Positions 7,428 through 15,591 are shown, counted from the stretch's first letter. The stretch is 64,000 nt of DNA from Candidatus Peregrinibacteria bacterium CG11_big_fil_rev_8_21_14_0_20_49_14 (GCA_002787035.1 PCVP01000010.1:62001-126000); one strand, 5' to 3'. Translations and numbers: made by a program. Notes: generated by a model from the sequence alone, not told the origin.

Positions 7428-8231
7428 ATGACTTCTCTGAGAGACGAAATACGGCAATTTTGCAATACCTACGCCCTAAGGCTGAATACGGATCTCGGGC
7501 AGCATTTCCTGACGGATGAAGAGGTGCTGAGCACCATAGTGGAAGCTCCGAATATTCAGCGGACGGATACCATCGTAGAAATCGGTCCCGGCATAGGGGT
7601 TCTTACCAAGGAACTGCTTGCGAGAGCGGGGAAGGTATTTGCCATAGAGCTGGATGAACGACTCATTCCCATACTGGAAACATACGTGAAAGACGACCCC
7701 AAGCTCGAAGTGGTGCAGGGCAATGCTTTGCGAGTGCCCCTGCCCGATCACCCGTACAAAATAGTGGCGAACATCCCCTATCACATTACGTCACCGTTGC
7801 TGCGACATGCGTTCTTGGAATCTGCCGTGCACCCCGACTGCATGACACTGCTCATACAAAAAGAGGTGGCTGAAAAAATATGCGATACGAATCATGCGGG
7901 AATACTCACGATACTGGTCGGACTGTTTGGCACGCCCGAAATACTCATAGATGTGCCACCTCAGGCATTTTTACCTCCTCCGAAAGTGGATTCCGCCGTC
8001 CTGCACATAGAATGCCATAAAGAACCTTTGGCCGATGCCAAGACACTGCAAAAAGTGTTCAGCCTCACCAAGATTGCCTTCAGCCAGAAACGTAAAATGC
8101 TCAGTAACACACTGGGCAAACTGCCAGGCGGAGAGCATCTTTTGGAAACGGCGGGAATAGATCCCACCAGAAGACCCGAAACTCTGCAGATACAAGAATG
8201 GATTACCCTCGCACGTTCGACCAAGGAGTAG
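7428..8231 (+). CDS. rsmA: 16S rRNA dimethyladenosine transferase RsmA (KsgA)
   Basis: Dimethylates two adjacent adenosines near the 3' end of 16S rRNA during small-subunit assembly. The 267-aa chain has the family N-terminus (LGQHFLTDEEVLSTIV), the SAM-binding VEIGPGIGVLTKEL, the acidic EL in FAIELDERLI, and the catalytic NIPYHITSPLL (NIPY). The C-terminal region has FLPPPKVDSAVL and FSQKRKMLSNTL. The start MTSLRDEIRQFCNTY was chosen over an in-frame ATG at 7383, since that one is upstream of the normal family start and overlaps the aroF leader promoter. Divergent from the aroF leader. Confidence 0.95.
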   Translation: MTSLRDEIRQFCNTYALRLNTDLGQHFLTDEEVLSTIVEAPNIQRTDTIVEIGPGIGVLTKELLARAGKVFAIELDERLIPILETYVKDDPKLEVVQGNALRVPLPDHPYKIVANIPYHITSPLLRHAFLESAVHPDCMTLLIQKEVAEKICDTNHAGILTILVGLFGTPEILIDVPPQAFLPPPKVDSAVLHIECHKEPLADAKTLQKVFSLTKIAFSQKRKMLSNTLGKLPGGEHLLETAGIDPTRRPETLQIQEWITLARSTKE

Positions 8232-8331
8232 AACTGGTTTTCGCTCTTCTATAAGCCATTTAAATAATTATGGAGCCTGAAAGAAATGCGGAGAAGTCCA
8301 TGGAAGAGGGCGCGTAAATCATACTGGGAAC

Positions 8332-9840
8332 ATGCGGCCACGAATGTTTTCCTACGCGATGTTAAGCAGTTTCATACTCTGTATTGCTGCGCTGCGCTGG
8401 TATCAACGTCCTGCGTATCCTGCGGAAGCATGGCAGCTGCTCACACTGCTATTTCTCATAGTCATGCTTGGAATCTGGAATCCTCTCACGAAGAAAATAG
8501 GATACGCGGGACTCGCTTTGGCTTTTGGCATCGCACTAGCCACCGGCACCGTCGCACGCACCACGCATACTCCCGCAGCGTTGGATATAGACGCCTACGC
8601 AAATGCCGTATCGGTGGAACTGCTCGGCACCATATCTGCCGAACCGGACAAAAGACCTCTGCAAACCAAGTACACCGTCAGTGTGCATGAGTTACACACG
8701 CAGTCGGGCAGTGTGCTATACCCCGTGCATGGCAAAGTGCTCGCTACCGATTCGAGCGGATGGCCCGAGTACAAGTACGGAGATACGGTGCTTGTCCGCG
8801 GTGTGCTGGAAGCACCGGGTGCCATAGAAACGTTTCAGTACGACAGATACCTGAGCAGGTACGATGTGTACGCGGTCATCTACCATGCGGGTTTCAGTCT
8901 GCAGCATACGAACAACACGTTCTCTCTTCGGAGAATGCTCTTTGGATTCAAGGAAAGGTTTGAGGCACAAATAAACAAACTGTACTCAGAACCACACGCC
9001 TCCTTTATGGCGGGACTTCTTACAGGATCTCGCAAAGGAATACCCCTGCACCTTCTGGAAGACTTTAATACCACGGGTCTTACACACATTATTGCGATAT
9101 CCGGTTACAATATTACGATCATAATCACCGTGATATCCGGCATGCTCTTCTGGCTTCCGATAAAAATACGATTCTTTCCCGCGGTGGCATCCATTGTGAT
9201 ATTTACCATATTTGTGGGAGCGAGTGCCGCGGTGGTACGCGCGAGCATTATGGGAATACTGGGGCTGTTGGCACTCCAAACAGGGAGACAGTCCGACGTG
9301 CGTCTGACTGTTCTGTGGACACTGGCACTTATGCTTCTTTGGAATCCCAAATACCTTTGGTACGACGCAGGATTTCAACTGTCGTATCTTGCGGTTCTCG
9401 GAATTGTGGAACTTTCCCCGATGCTACAACCGATGTTCGCACGAGTGCCTCAAATGCTTGGCATGCGCGAGGCACTGCAGATGACGATCGCTGCGCAGCT
9501 CAGTGCCGTACCGTTCATTGTATTGCTGTTTGGCAGACTCTCTTTCATAGCACCCGTTGCGAATCTGGTCGTAGCGCCCCTGCTGCCGCTAGCCATGCTG
9601 TTCGGATTTACAGGGACGATGCTCAGCTTTGTCTGTTTTCCGCTGGGCCAACTTGTGGCATACATGGGCTGGGGTTGTTTGGAATGGATAATACAAACAG
9701 CAACGCTTCTGGCGAATCTTCCCGTGGCATCGGCGGATTTCGGAACGGTACGTCCACAATATGTTGTGCTGTATTACCTGTGCATGTGCCTACCACTCAT
9801 ACATGCGCAATTTTCGTTCTCCCGTCAGCCACGGAACTGA
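8332..9840 (+). CDS. comEC: ComEC/Rec2-type DNA-uptake channel, lacking the metallo-beta-lactamase domain
   Basis: Inner-membrane channel for natural transformation. The 502-aa protein starts with two to three membrane helices, then an OB-like extracytoplasmic domain (about residues 80-215: VSVELLGTISAEP, DTVLVRGVLE). The Competence domain follows, with FMAGLLTGSRKGIPLHLLEDFNTTGLTHIIAISGYNIT-type signature (seen at about 220-260) and multiple membrane helices to the C-terminus. The beta-lactamase-like domain of longer ComEC proteins is missing. CATACT (8320-8325) ends 6 nt before the ATG, suggesting a leaderless mRNA. The 3' end overlaps the convergent methyltransferase gene by 51 nt. Confidence 0.9.
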   Translation: MRPRMFSYAMLSSFILCIAALRWYQRPAYPAEAWQLLTLLFLIVMLGIWNPLTKKIGYAGLALAFGIALATGTVARTTHTPAALDIDAYANAVSVELLGTISAEPDKRPLQTKYTVSVHELHTQSGSVLYPVHGKVLATDSSGWPEYKYGDTVLVRGVLEAPGAIETFQYDRYLSRYDVYAVIYHAGFSLQHTNNTFSLRRMLFGFKERFEAQINKLYSEPHASFMAGLLTGSRKGIPLHLLEDFNTTGLTHIIAISGYNITIIITVISGMLFWLPIKIRFFPAVASIVIFTIFVGASAAVVRASIMGILGLLALQTGRQSDVRLTVLWTLALMLLWNPKYLWYDAGFQLSYLAVLGIVELSPMLQPMFARVPQMLGMREALQMTIAAQLSAVPFIVLLFGRLSFIAPVANLVVAPLLPLAMLFGFTGTMLSFVCFPLGQLVAYMGWGCLEWIIQTATLLANLPVASADFGTVRPQYVVLYYLCMCLPLIHAQFSFSRQPRN

Positions 9841-10320
9841 CATTTCTTTCACGGGAGTTTTATTCGGAAGAGAAAATGCGTACGAAACAATTTTTGTGCC
9901 CGGCTTCAGTTCTTTCTGAAATTTGTCTTCCAGCTTCTTCATCATGTTCGGAATGAGATACAAAAAAATACAATCGGCATCCGAAACATTCACAGAAAGT
10001 ATATTGCGCATACGCAAAGTAACATCCTGTCTCGAACACAGAATACGCAACTTCCCGAGCGCCCAGACCGTCGGCACTATTTCCACTCCTATGGCGGAGA
10101 TATTCGGATATGCGCGCTTGGCCACTATGAGCAAACGCGCGTCTCCCGCACCGAGATCATAGAGAGTTTCGTCACCTTTCAGTTTTGCAAATTCCAACAT
10201 GTCCTTTGCGACCTTCATGGGAGTGGGAATAAACGGAACCGCCACCCATATGTGTGCCACAGCCGTTACGACAATCGCAAGTGTAAGAAAAACACTGAAA
10301 GCAATCAGTACATCTATCAT
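9790..10320 (-). CDS. Membrane-anchored class I SAM-dependent methyltransferase
   Basis: A 176-aa protein: an N-terminal membrane helix (IAFSVFLTLAIVVTAVAHIWVA), a short linker with FIPTPMKVAKDMLEFA, then a compact Rossmann methyltransferase with motif I YDLGAGDARLLIVA and acidic GVEIV. The layout resembles small bacterial relatives of the FAM173/ATPSC-type lysine methyltransferases, which share the VPFxPTP linker. The substrate is unknown. TAGAGT (10332-10327) ends 6 nt before the ATG. The downstream end overlaps the convergent comEC gene. Confidence 0.75.
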   Translation of the reverse strand: MIDVLIAFSVFLTLAIVVTAVAHIWVAVPFIPTPMKVAKDMLEFAKLKGDETLYDLGAGDARLLIVAKRAYPNISAIGVEIVPTVWALGKLRILCSRQDVTLRMRNILSVNVSDADCIFLYLIPNMMKKLEDKFQKELKPGTKIVSYAFSLPNKTPVKEMSVPWLTGERKLRMYEW

Positions 10321-10345
10321 ACGAACACTCTACACAGCACTCAGG

Positions 10346-10870
10346 CTAATACCAGACATCTTTCCAGCCCACGACGTAGGAAAAGATATTGCTGACCAAG
10401 CTCACAAGAGGAGCACAAACTATGAGCAGCAGCACGCCCGTTACATCGGGCACATACAGAGGTGACAGACACACCAGTGCTCCGACCATGTAATCTATGC
10501 CGTCCCAAACGGGCAACGCCGTACCGGGAGCAAAACCCATGCGGCGTTTTACGGCACTTTCTACCGCATCTCCTGCCAGTGCGCCGAAACTCAACAGAAA
10601 CCCCACAGCAACGCTCTGCATAGGAGTGCTGTGCAGCAATGTGATTGCTGCAAATACACCCGCTTCTCTCAACGCATACTGCAAAAGGCTGACAAGAACA
10701 CCGAAAAGTATCCCACTCAGAAGTCCCCTCCACGTTTTATGTGCACCGAACCATTTTGTATGAATCGGTGCGTTCCATTTCGAAAGAAGAGGCACATTCT
10801 TTACAAGAACTGGAGCAGCATTTGAAATAAATGCAGGCAGAAACAAATAGAAAAGTGCGATGGTACTCAT
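10346..10870 (-). CDS. CDP-archaeol synthase-like (CarS/DUF46) cytidylyltransferase
   Basis: A 174-aa polytopic membrane protein with the CarS signature GDAVESAVKRRMGFAPGTALPVWDGIDY, shown here in pieces: GDAVESAVKRR (about 106-116) followed by PGTALP and WDGIDY. KTWRG near residue 45 also matches the family. CarS activates an ether-lipid precursor with CTP in archaea; bacterial homologs exist and may activate other long-chain lipid phosphates. Its ATG overlaps the pgsA stop (ATGA), so it is the second gene of a lipid-activation/head-group operon. The true substrate cannot be read from sequence. Confidence 0.75.
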   Translation of the reverse strand: MSTIALFYLFLPAFISNAAPVLVKNVPLLSKWNAPIHTKWFGAHKTWRGLLSGILFGVLVSLLQYALREAGVFAAITLLHSTPMQSVAVGFLLSFGALAGDAVESAVKRRMGFAPGTALPVWDGIDYMVGALVCLSPLYVPDVTGVLLLIVCAPLVSLVSNIFSYVVGWKDVWY

Positions 10871-11445
10871 TCGTTTCCGGTAATAATGCGCGAATGCTTG
10901 GAAATAAATTGTACTGTTCCCGCCGCGCCTACCACCAATGCCACAAACATCATAAGATTGGCAAGTTGGAGCAGTAGCAACGAAACCTCTGCGGAGAATA
11001 TGGCAGGAATTTCATGCCACTGAACCAGTACGAGCAACATGACGGAAATGGAAATCATTTGGAGCAATGTTTTCGCTTTTCCGCTCGGATTCGTACCAAG
11101 TATCACACGTTGGCTTGCTGCAAAGTTTCTGTAGGAGTCGTTGAGAAGGTCTCTTGCCAGTATGCATACGAAGAGCCACAACGGATACAGCCCCATAGTC
11201 ATCAGCACTGCAAACACCAATAGAATAAGCATTTTATCCGCAAGCGGATCCATAAATGCACCCAGTTCCGACGTCGCACGCATGCGACGTGCCAAGATGC
11301 CGTCTATGTAATCGGAAAATGACGCGAGAACGAACAAAGCAAACGCCCATACGAATCTGTGCGGAATTCCCTCCAACAGAAGAAGCGAAACCGCACCTGC
11401 GGCAAGTACGAAACGAAACAGAGTTATTTTGTTCGGAAGCGTCAT
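10867..11445 (-). CDS. pgsA: CDP-alcohol phosphatidyltransferase (PgsA-like)
   Basis: A 192-aa integral membrane enzyme that transfers a phosphatidyl group from a CDP-lipid to an alcohol, usually glycerol-3-phosphate. The catalytic CDP-alcohol signature is complete: SDYIDGILARR, eight residues later GAFMDPLADK, giving all four Asp residues. MTLPNKITLFRF is the typical N-terminus. The downstream CarS-like gene overlaps by 4 nt, suggesting one enzyme makes the CDP-lipid and the other uses it. Assignment as PgsA rather than a phosphatidylinositol- or serine-type enzyme is likely but not proven. Confidence 0.88.
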   Translation of the reverse strand: MTLPNKITLFRFVLAAGAVSLLLLEGIPHRFVWAFALFVLASFSDYIDGILARRMRATSELGAFMDPLADKMLILLVFAVLMTMGLYPLWLFVCILARDLLNDSYRNFAASQRVILGTNPSGKAKTLLQMISISVMLLVLVQWHEIPAIFSAEVSLLLLQLANLMMFVALVVGAAGTVQFISKHSRIITGNE

Positions 11446-11519
11446 ACATTCACGCTATCTCAAACGGATACGGAGTTCAATCTGCATGTTGCCGTGAAAG
11501 TGGTAGACTGTGTGGTGTT

Positions 11520-12200
11520 ATGAATCTCTCAGGAAAGCATGTGCTTATTACGGGCACCAGCAGCGGCATAGGGAAGGCAATCACACTGCTACTTCTCCGG
11601 AAAGGAGCGCTTGTCTCCGCAATGGACAGAAGAACAATGAAAGAAAAAGTGGAAAACTGGACATCGTACGATGTGGACATTACGAACGGAAAAGAAGTTG
11701 CAGCCGCATGCGCTCAAATTCAACAACCCATAGATGTACTCATAAATAATGCGGGGGTTATGCGCCGCGGCAGCCTGCTTGAGAGCAGCGAAGAAGATTT
11801 CGACCTCTTGTTTACCGTGAATGTGAAAGGATCTTGGTTGGTCTTAAAACACGCGTTACCTAAACTCACAGAACACGCGACAATCGTGCAGATGTCTTCA
11901 CGTCATGCACTCTCTCTGCCCAAAGATCCTGCGCTGTACGGACTCACCAAGCGTGCAACGATGGATTTTGCGGATCTCGTGGCCAAAACCTACCCGCAGT
12001 ACAGCGTAAAAGTCCTCTGTCCCGGACCGGTGGATACACCGCTCGCACGTGAAGGAGTTTCCGAAGAAGACTTCCGAGAAAAGCAGAAAATCATGTGCTC
12101 TCCGGAAGACATAGCGAAACGCACCGTCGAACTGCTAGAATCCGAAACTAAAACAAGGCTCATTTTTGACAATAAAAGCTGTACGTACCTTTTTGAATAA
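11520..12200 (+). CDS. Short-chain dehydrogenase/reductase
   Basis: NAD(P)-dependent oxidoreductase of 226 aa. Visible motifs: cofactor-binding TGTSSGIGKA near the N-terminus, NNAGVM (structural motif), catalytic Ser in VQMSSRHAL and Tyr-Lys in YGLTKRA, and the CPGPVDTP segment after the active site. The start MNLSGKHVLITG was chosen because it places the Rossmann fold at the usual position; the frame is open upstream but overlaps pgsA antisense. Substrate unknown. The repeat-rich block 12.2-12.7 kb follows. Confidence 0.88.
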   Translation: MNLSGKHVLITGTSSGIGKAITLLLLRKGALVSAMDRRTMKEKVENWTSYDVDITNGKEVAAACAQIQQPIDVLINNAGVMRRGSLLESSEEDFDLLFTVNVKGSWLVLKHALPKLTEHATIVQMSSRHALSLPKDPALYGLTKRATMDFADLVAKTYPQYSVKVLCPGPVDTPLAREGVSEEDFREKQKIMCSPEDIAKRTVELLESETKTRLIFDNKSCTYLFE

Positions 12201-12241
12201 AAGAACACCTCACCTGAGTAGAATCTTTACTGCTTTCCTAT

Positions 12242-12264
12242 GGCACTTTTTCTAAAAAAGTGCC
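12242..12264. repeat. 23-nt palindromic hairpin, copy 1 of 4
   Basis: GGCACTTTTT and AAAAAAGTGCC halves around a 2-nt centre. Near-identical copies stand at 16637-16659, 17070-17092 and 27220-27242, always intergenic. It could act as a bidirectional terminator or be the end of a repeated element. Directly after copy 1 (12265-12306) is a CCTTCG...GGCTC...CTCAGGG REP-like hairpin of a type common in many bacteria. Confidence 0.7.
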
Positions 12265-12313
12265 GCACCCTTCGATACTTCGTCAGGCTCTGTACGCTCA
12301 GGGTAAAAAAATC

Positions 12314-12396
12314 GGCCAAAAAAGAACTCGCGTTCGCGGCACAAAAGAAGTTAGAGCGGTCGCAGTGCCGCTTCGCTCAAACATGCATTTTTGGCC
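12314..12396. repeat. 83-nt palindromic intergenic repeat, copy 1
   Basis: Begins GGCCAAAAA and ends TTTTTGGCC; inside, GCGGCAC pairs with GTGCCGC, so the unit can fold into one long interrupted hairpin. An identical-length, essentially identical copy is at 16668-16750, again preceded by the 23-nt hairpin. No reading frame with protein-like character. Confidence 0.75.
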
Positions 12397-12450
12397 AAGG
12401 AAGGACTCAATATTTCAAGTGGAGAGGCTACTCTGGTAATGCAAAAGGTC

Positions 12451-12596
12451 TGTCAGTTCCACCTGTTTGAGAGTGCTTTCTTTTGTCATGGTGAGGTGCT
12501 CGACTGATCCTTCGAGGCTCTCTTTGCTTGCAGCTTCGGCCGGCACGCAGGATGACAGTCGAGCCTCGAACCATGCACGAGTTTGGAACTGACAGA
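12451..12596. repeat. Structured RNA-like repeat, divergent copy
   Basis: Closed by a perfect 13-bp helix between 12451-12463 (TCTGTCAGTTCCA) and 12584-12596. It shares CACCTGT.TGAG and CGAGTTTG flanking blocks with the copies at 16897 and 27045, but the helix bases differ on both sides (GTTCC/GGAAC here, GCCGC/GCGGC there). Internally CTCGACTG pairs with CAGTCGAG or TTCGAGGCTC pairs with GAGCCTCGAA. Strand of transcription, if any, is unknown. Confidence 0.55.
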
Positions 12597-12633
12597 ATTT
12601 ATTATGTGCAAGAGAAGTCAGGTACCGTCAGGA

Positions 12634-12687
12634 GGGTAAGGGGGGTTTGGGGGGCTTAGGAAACCGGACAAGGTGCCCTAGCCCCCC
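12634..12687 (+). other. G-rich tract with possible quadruplex and competing hairpin
   Basis: G runs at 12634-12636, 12640-12645 and 12649-12654 can supply four G3 tracts with short TAA/TTT loops. The last run, GGGGGGCTTAGG (12649-12660), is also complementary to CCTAGCCCCCC (12677-12687) with one bulge. The tract lies about 70 nt in front of the DUF5989 genes. The rest of 12597-12758 shows no other feature. Confidence 0.4.
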
Positions 12688-12758
12688 AATACAGATAAAG
12701 AAAAATGACCGAGACAGACGAGATGACTATCCATAAAAAGTGCTATACACTGCAGCCA

Positions 12759-12917
12759 ATGAGCAAACTCTCTATTTTCCACGAAATCTGGCAATTCCTG
12801 CGCGTGCGCAAGAAATGGTGGCTGCTTCCGCTCATCATTTTCATAGCCGCCCTCGGCCTTGTACTCATATTCGCACAGGGTTCCGCATTTGCACCCTTTA
12901 TCTATACCGTCTTTTAA
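12759..12917 (+). CDS. DUF5989 family small membrane protein, first of a tandem pair
   Basis: A 52-aa protein: MSKLSIFHEIWQFLRVRKKWW, one hydrophobic helix (LLPLIIFIAALGLVLIFAQG), then SAFAPFIYTVF. This matches the DUF5989 family, which is typically found beside NodU/SxtI-type carbamoyltransferases and SxtJ-like proteins, exactly as here. TACACT (12746-12751) ends 7 nt before the ATG, so the operon transcript may be leaderless. The next gene starts 2 nt after its stop and is a paralog. Confidence 0.8.
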   Translation: MSKLSIFHEIWQFLRVRKKWWLLPLIIFIAALGLVLIFAQGSAFAPFIYTVF

Positions 12918-12919
12918 TC

Positions 12920-13078
12920 ATGAGCAAACTCTCACTCTTCGGCGAACTCTGGCAGTTTCTGAAAGTTCGAAAGAAATGGTGGTTGCTGCCGATTATCGTG
13001 ATCATCGGACTTTTGGGTCTGCTGCTTATATTCGCCCAGAGCTCCGCTCTTGCTCCGTTCATCTACACCATTATCTAG
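12920..13078 (+). CDS. DUF5989 family small membrane protein, second copy
   Basis: Also 52 aa and clearly a tandem duplicate of the previous gene: MSKLSLFGELWQFLKVRKKWW, a membrane helix and SALAPFIYTII. Differences are conservative, so both copies are probably functional. Its stop is directly followed by the ATG of the next gene, indicating a tightly packed operon ending in the carbamoyltransferase. Confidence 0.8.
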   Translation: MSKLSLFGELWQFLKVRKKWWLLPIIVIIGLLGLLLIFAQSSALAPFIYTII

Positions 13079-13390
13079 ATGTCCTCGGGCAAAATCATCC
13101 TTCTCGTCATAGCCTACCTGTTCGTATTTGAGCTGGTACTGAGCATGAAGCTCTTGGGACTGAAAGAAGAAAAACTCGTTGCGCCGTTTAACTGGCAGCA
13201 CACGCTGTGGATGAAGTTTTCCCATTACTTAGGGATTGTCATGAGCAAAATTATCCTCACTGTGCTGTGGATAATTGGCATAGGACCGTACGCAATGATC
13301 TGGCAGCTCATGCATCTGAAAAAAAAGAAACCTGAGAGCTACTGGGTGAAAGTGGATAACGAAAACGCCGATATGAAATACTCCTTTTAA
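13079..13390 (+). CDS. SxtJ-like small membrane protein
   Basis: A 103-aa protein with an N-terminal hydrophobic helix (IILLVIAYLFVFELVLSM), a middle segment and a second helix (SKIILTVLWIIGIGPYAMIWQL), then a charged tail with ESYWVKVD. Size, position between DUF5989 and a carbamoyltransferase, and the tail (Tyr-Trp near the end) fit SxtJ-type proteins, whose function is not established. The similarity is moderate; it may be a lineage-specific relative. Confidence 0.55.
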   Translation: MSSGKIILLVIAYLFVFELVLSMKLLGLKEEKLVAPFNWQHTLWMKFSHYLGIVMSKIILTVLWIIGIGPYAMIWQLMHLKKKKPESYWVKVDNENADMKYSF

Positions 13391-13393
13391 GCT

Positions 13394-15151
13394 GTGAGCA
13401 AACCGAACTACATTCTTGGCATCTCCTGCTTTTACCACGACTCTGGTGCGGTACTACTGCGCGACGGAGAAGTAGTGTACGCCGCACAGGAAGAGCGTTT
13501 CACACGAAAGAAACACGACGATGCCATTCCGGTGGAAGTAGTAAAACGCGCACTCGCGCATGAGGGAATAACCATAGACGACATAGACGCAGTCGGATTT
13601 TACGAGAAGCCACTGCTGAAATTCTTCGACCGCATACTCCAAACCTACTTTAAGGTGTGGCCACGGGGACTCGTGTCGTACCACCACGCCATGCAGGAGT
13701 GGATGACCAAAAAGCTCTGGACCAACCACCTGTTTGGCAAAGAGCTTGGGTACAAAGGACCTATTTTCTACAGCTCCCACCACGAAGCGCATGCGGCAAG
13801 CAGCTACTACGCGTCGAAATTTGAGGACGCCGCCATTGTGACCGTGGACGGTGTGGGCGAATGGGCAACCACCACTGTGGGGTACGCCAAAGGTACGGAA
13901 CTGGCTCTTACGGAGGAAATTCACTTCCCACACTCTCTGGGGCTGCTGTACTCCGCCATCACCTACTACCTTGGATTTAAGGTAAACAGCGCGGAGTACA
14001 AAGTGATGGGACTCGCTCCGTACGGAGAGCCCAAGTACGTGGAGCAGATGCACAAACTGCTCGATCTAAAACCCGACGGAAGTTTTGCCCTGAATATGGA
14101 GTACTTCACCTACGAGTACACACTGCGTATGACAGGCAAGAAACTGGAGCAACTGCTCGGCCAACCACGGCGTAACCCCGAAAGCAGCCTCGACCAGTTC
14201 CATAAAGACGTTGCCGCTTCCGTGCAGGCAATAACGGAAGAAGCAATGATGCTCATAGTGAAACACGCCAAAGAGACGTGCCCTTCGGAGAACCTGTGCC
14301 TCGCGGGAGGAGTGGCACTTAACTGTGTGGCCAACGGCAAAATACTGCGCTCGAATATGTTTAAAAACATCTACATTCAACCGGCTTCCGGCGACGCAGG
14401 TGGAGCACTGGGAGTAGCGTATTTGATTTGGCATCGTGAATTCAAAGGCAAGCGCAGCAGTCCCCTGCCACATGCGTACTGGGGCAGTGAGTACGACGGC
14501 ACAGCCATAGAGCACGCTCTGAAAGACCACGGTCTCACCTACGAAAAGCTCTCAGCCAGCGACACCATAAAAACTGTTGCTCAGTTACTGGAAGGAGATA
14601 ACGTTATCGGATGGTTCCAAGGACGTATGGAGTACGGCCCTCGCGCACTGGGTAACCGCTCCATAATCGCCGATGCCCGCAACAAAGAAAACTGGAAGAA
14701 GGTGAACCTGAAAATTAAGTTCCGCGAGTCGTTCCGACCGTTTGCGCCCACCGTGTTGGAAGAGAAGGTCGATGACTGGTTTGAACTGGACAGAGAAAGT
14801 CCGTACATGTTGCTGGTAGCAGATGTACATGCGGATAAACGCGAAAAAATTCCCGCCGTTACGCACGTAGATGGCTCTGCTCGTATTCAGACAATAAACC
14901 GCGAGCAGAACCCCCGGTACTATGACCTTATAAAAGCATTCGATGACCGCACAGGTTGCCCCGTGATAATTAACACATCGTTTAATGTGCGTGGAGAGCC
15001 GATAGTAGAGAGTCCGAAGGACGCCATAAACTGCTTTTTACACACACAGATGGACTACCTCGTTCTTGGAAACTTCTTAGTCCGTAAGGACGCACAGAAC
15101 CAAAAAATGCAGGATAACGCAGCATACTTGGAGCAGTTTGAGTTGGATTAG
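13394..15151 (+). CDS. Carbamoyltransferase of the NodU/CmcH/SxtI family
   Basis: A 585-aa enzyme that transfers a carbamoyl group from carbamoyl phosphate to a hydroxyl of a sugar or secondary metabolite. The N-terminal HSP70/actin-like domain shows LGISCFYHDSGAVLL, AAQEERFTRKKHD, SHHEAHAASSYY, VTVDGVGEW and LCLAGGVALNCVANG. The C-terminal YrdC-like catalytic domain shows GRMEYGPRALGNRSI, FAPTVLEE and CPVIINTSFNVRGEPIV. Start is GTG 13394, 3 nt after the previous stop. Next to the glycan region a surface sugar is a reasonable substrate, but this is inference. Confidence 0.92.
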   Translation: MSKPNYILGISCFYHDSGAVLLRDGEVVYAAQEERFTRKKHDDAIPVEVVKRALAHEGITIDDIDAVGFYEKPLLKFFDRILQTYFKVWPRGLVSYHHAMQEWMTKKLWTNHLFGKELGYKGPIFYSSHHEAHAASSYYASKFEDAAIVTVDGVGEWATTTVGYAKGTELALTEEIHFPHSLGLLYSAITYYLGFKVNSAEYKVMGLAPYGEPKYVEQMHKLLDLKPDGSFALNMEYFTYEYTLRMTGKKLEQLLGQPRRNPESSLDQFHKDVAASVQAITEEAMMLIVKHAKETCPSENLCLAGGVALNCVANGKILRSNMFKNIYIQPASGDAGGALGVAYLIWHREFKGKRSSPLPHAYWGSEYDGTAIEHALKDHGLTYEKLSASDTIKTVAQLLEGDNVIGWFQGRMEYGPRALGNRSIIADARNKENWKKVNLKIKFRESFRPFAPTVLEEKVDDWFELDRESPYMLLVADVHADKREKIPAVTHVDGSARIQTINREQNPRYYDLIKAFDDRTGCPVIINTSFNVRGEPIVESPKDAINCFLHTQMDYLVLGNFLVRKDAQNQKMQDNAAYLEQFELD

Positions 15152-15197
15152 TAGCATTTGTCATGGTGAGCTATGTCATCTGGAGAATCTTTGGGGT

Positions 15198-15231
15198 AAA
15201 AAAAGACAGCCCACGAGTGTCGCGGGCCGTC
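15198..15231 (-). terminator. Intrinsic terminator after the small membrane protein gene
   Basis: Minus strand GAC-G-GCCC / GGGC-T-GTC stem (15231-15205) followed by seven Ts (15204-15198). It ends the small minus-strand gene at 15260-15439 and supports that gene being real. Confidence 0.8.
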
Positions 15232-15259
15232 ATGCGTCTCAAACTTGTTCCGTCCGACT

Positions 15260-15439
15260 TCAAATGTAGTGTTCGTCATTCGGCGGAGAAGGACTTCTGT
15301 CGATACCGATGGCCCAACAAATCGCCATAGTGATGACCGCGGCAGCGATCACCTTGCCAATTGCAAGACCGGGATTCGACCAGTCGTCCACAGCAGCGGC
15401 AGCACCACCGATTGCACCGCCTAAAAGAAGAGATCTCAC
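15260..15439 (-). CDS. Small membrane protein of unknown function
   Basis: With the GTG start at 15439 the product is 59 aa: a Gly/Ala-rich segment (LLLGGAIGGAAAAVDDW), then a helix (IAAAVITMAICWAIGI) and a short polar tail. GGAGG lies 10 nt upstream, one of the few clear Shine-Dalgarno sites in the window. An in-frame ATG at 15499 would add 20 residues. A strong terminator follows. No family recognised. Confidence 0.5.
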   Translation of the reverse strand: MRSLLLGGAIGGAAAAVDDWSNPGLAIGKVIAAAVITMAICWAIGIDRSPSPPNDEHYI

Positions 15440-15509
15440 TGAAATCTTGCCTCCGTGAAAAGAAAGGAACGTTTCTGAAACTATGTAAAGAGTACGCAAT
15501 TTCTGAATA

Positions 15510-15536
15510 TTGACAAGAACATAAGTGGTTTATAAT
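15510..15536 (+). promoter_or_regulatory. Promoter of the methyltransferase gene at 15592
   Basis: TTGACA (15510-15515), 15-nt spacer, perfect TATAAT (15531-15536). Unlike most genes here, about 50 nt separate it from the start codon. That leader can form CAGAGGA/TCCTCTG with an outer GAGAG/CTCTC helix just before the ATG. Confidence 0.7.
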
Positions 15537-15591
15537 ACAAGAATTAGACGAAGAGAGCAGAGGAGAAGATTCCTCTGTATACTCTCTGTCA

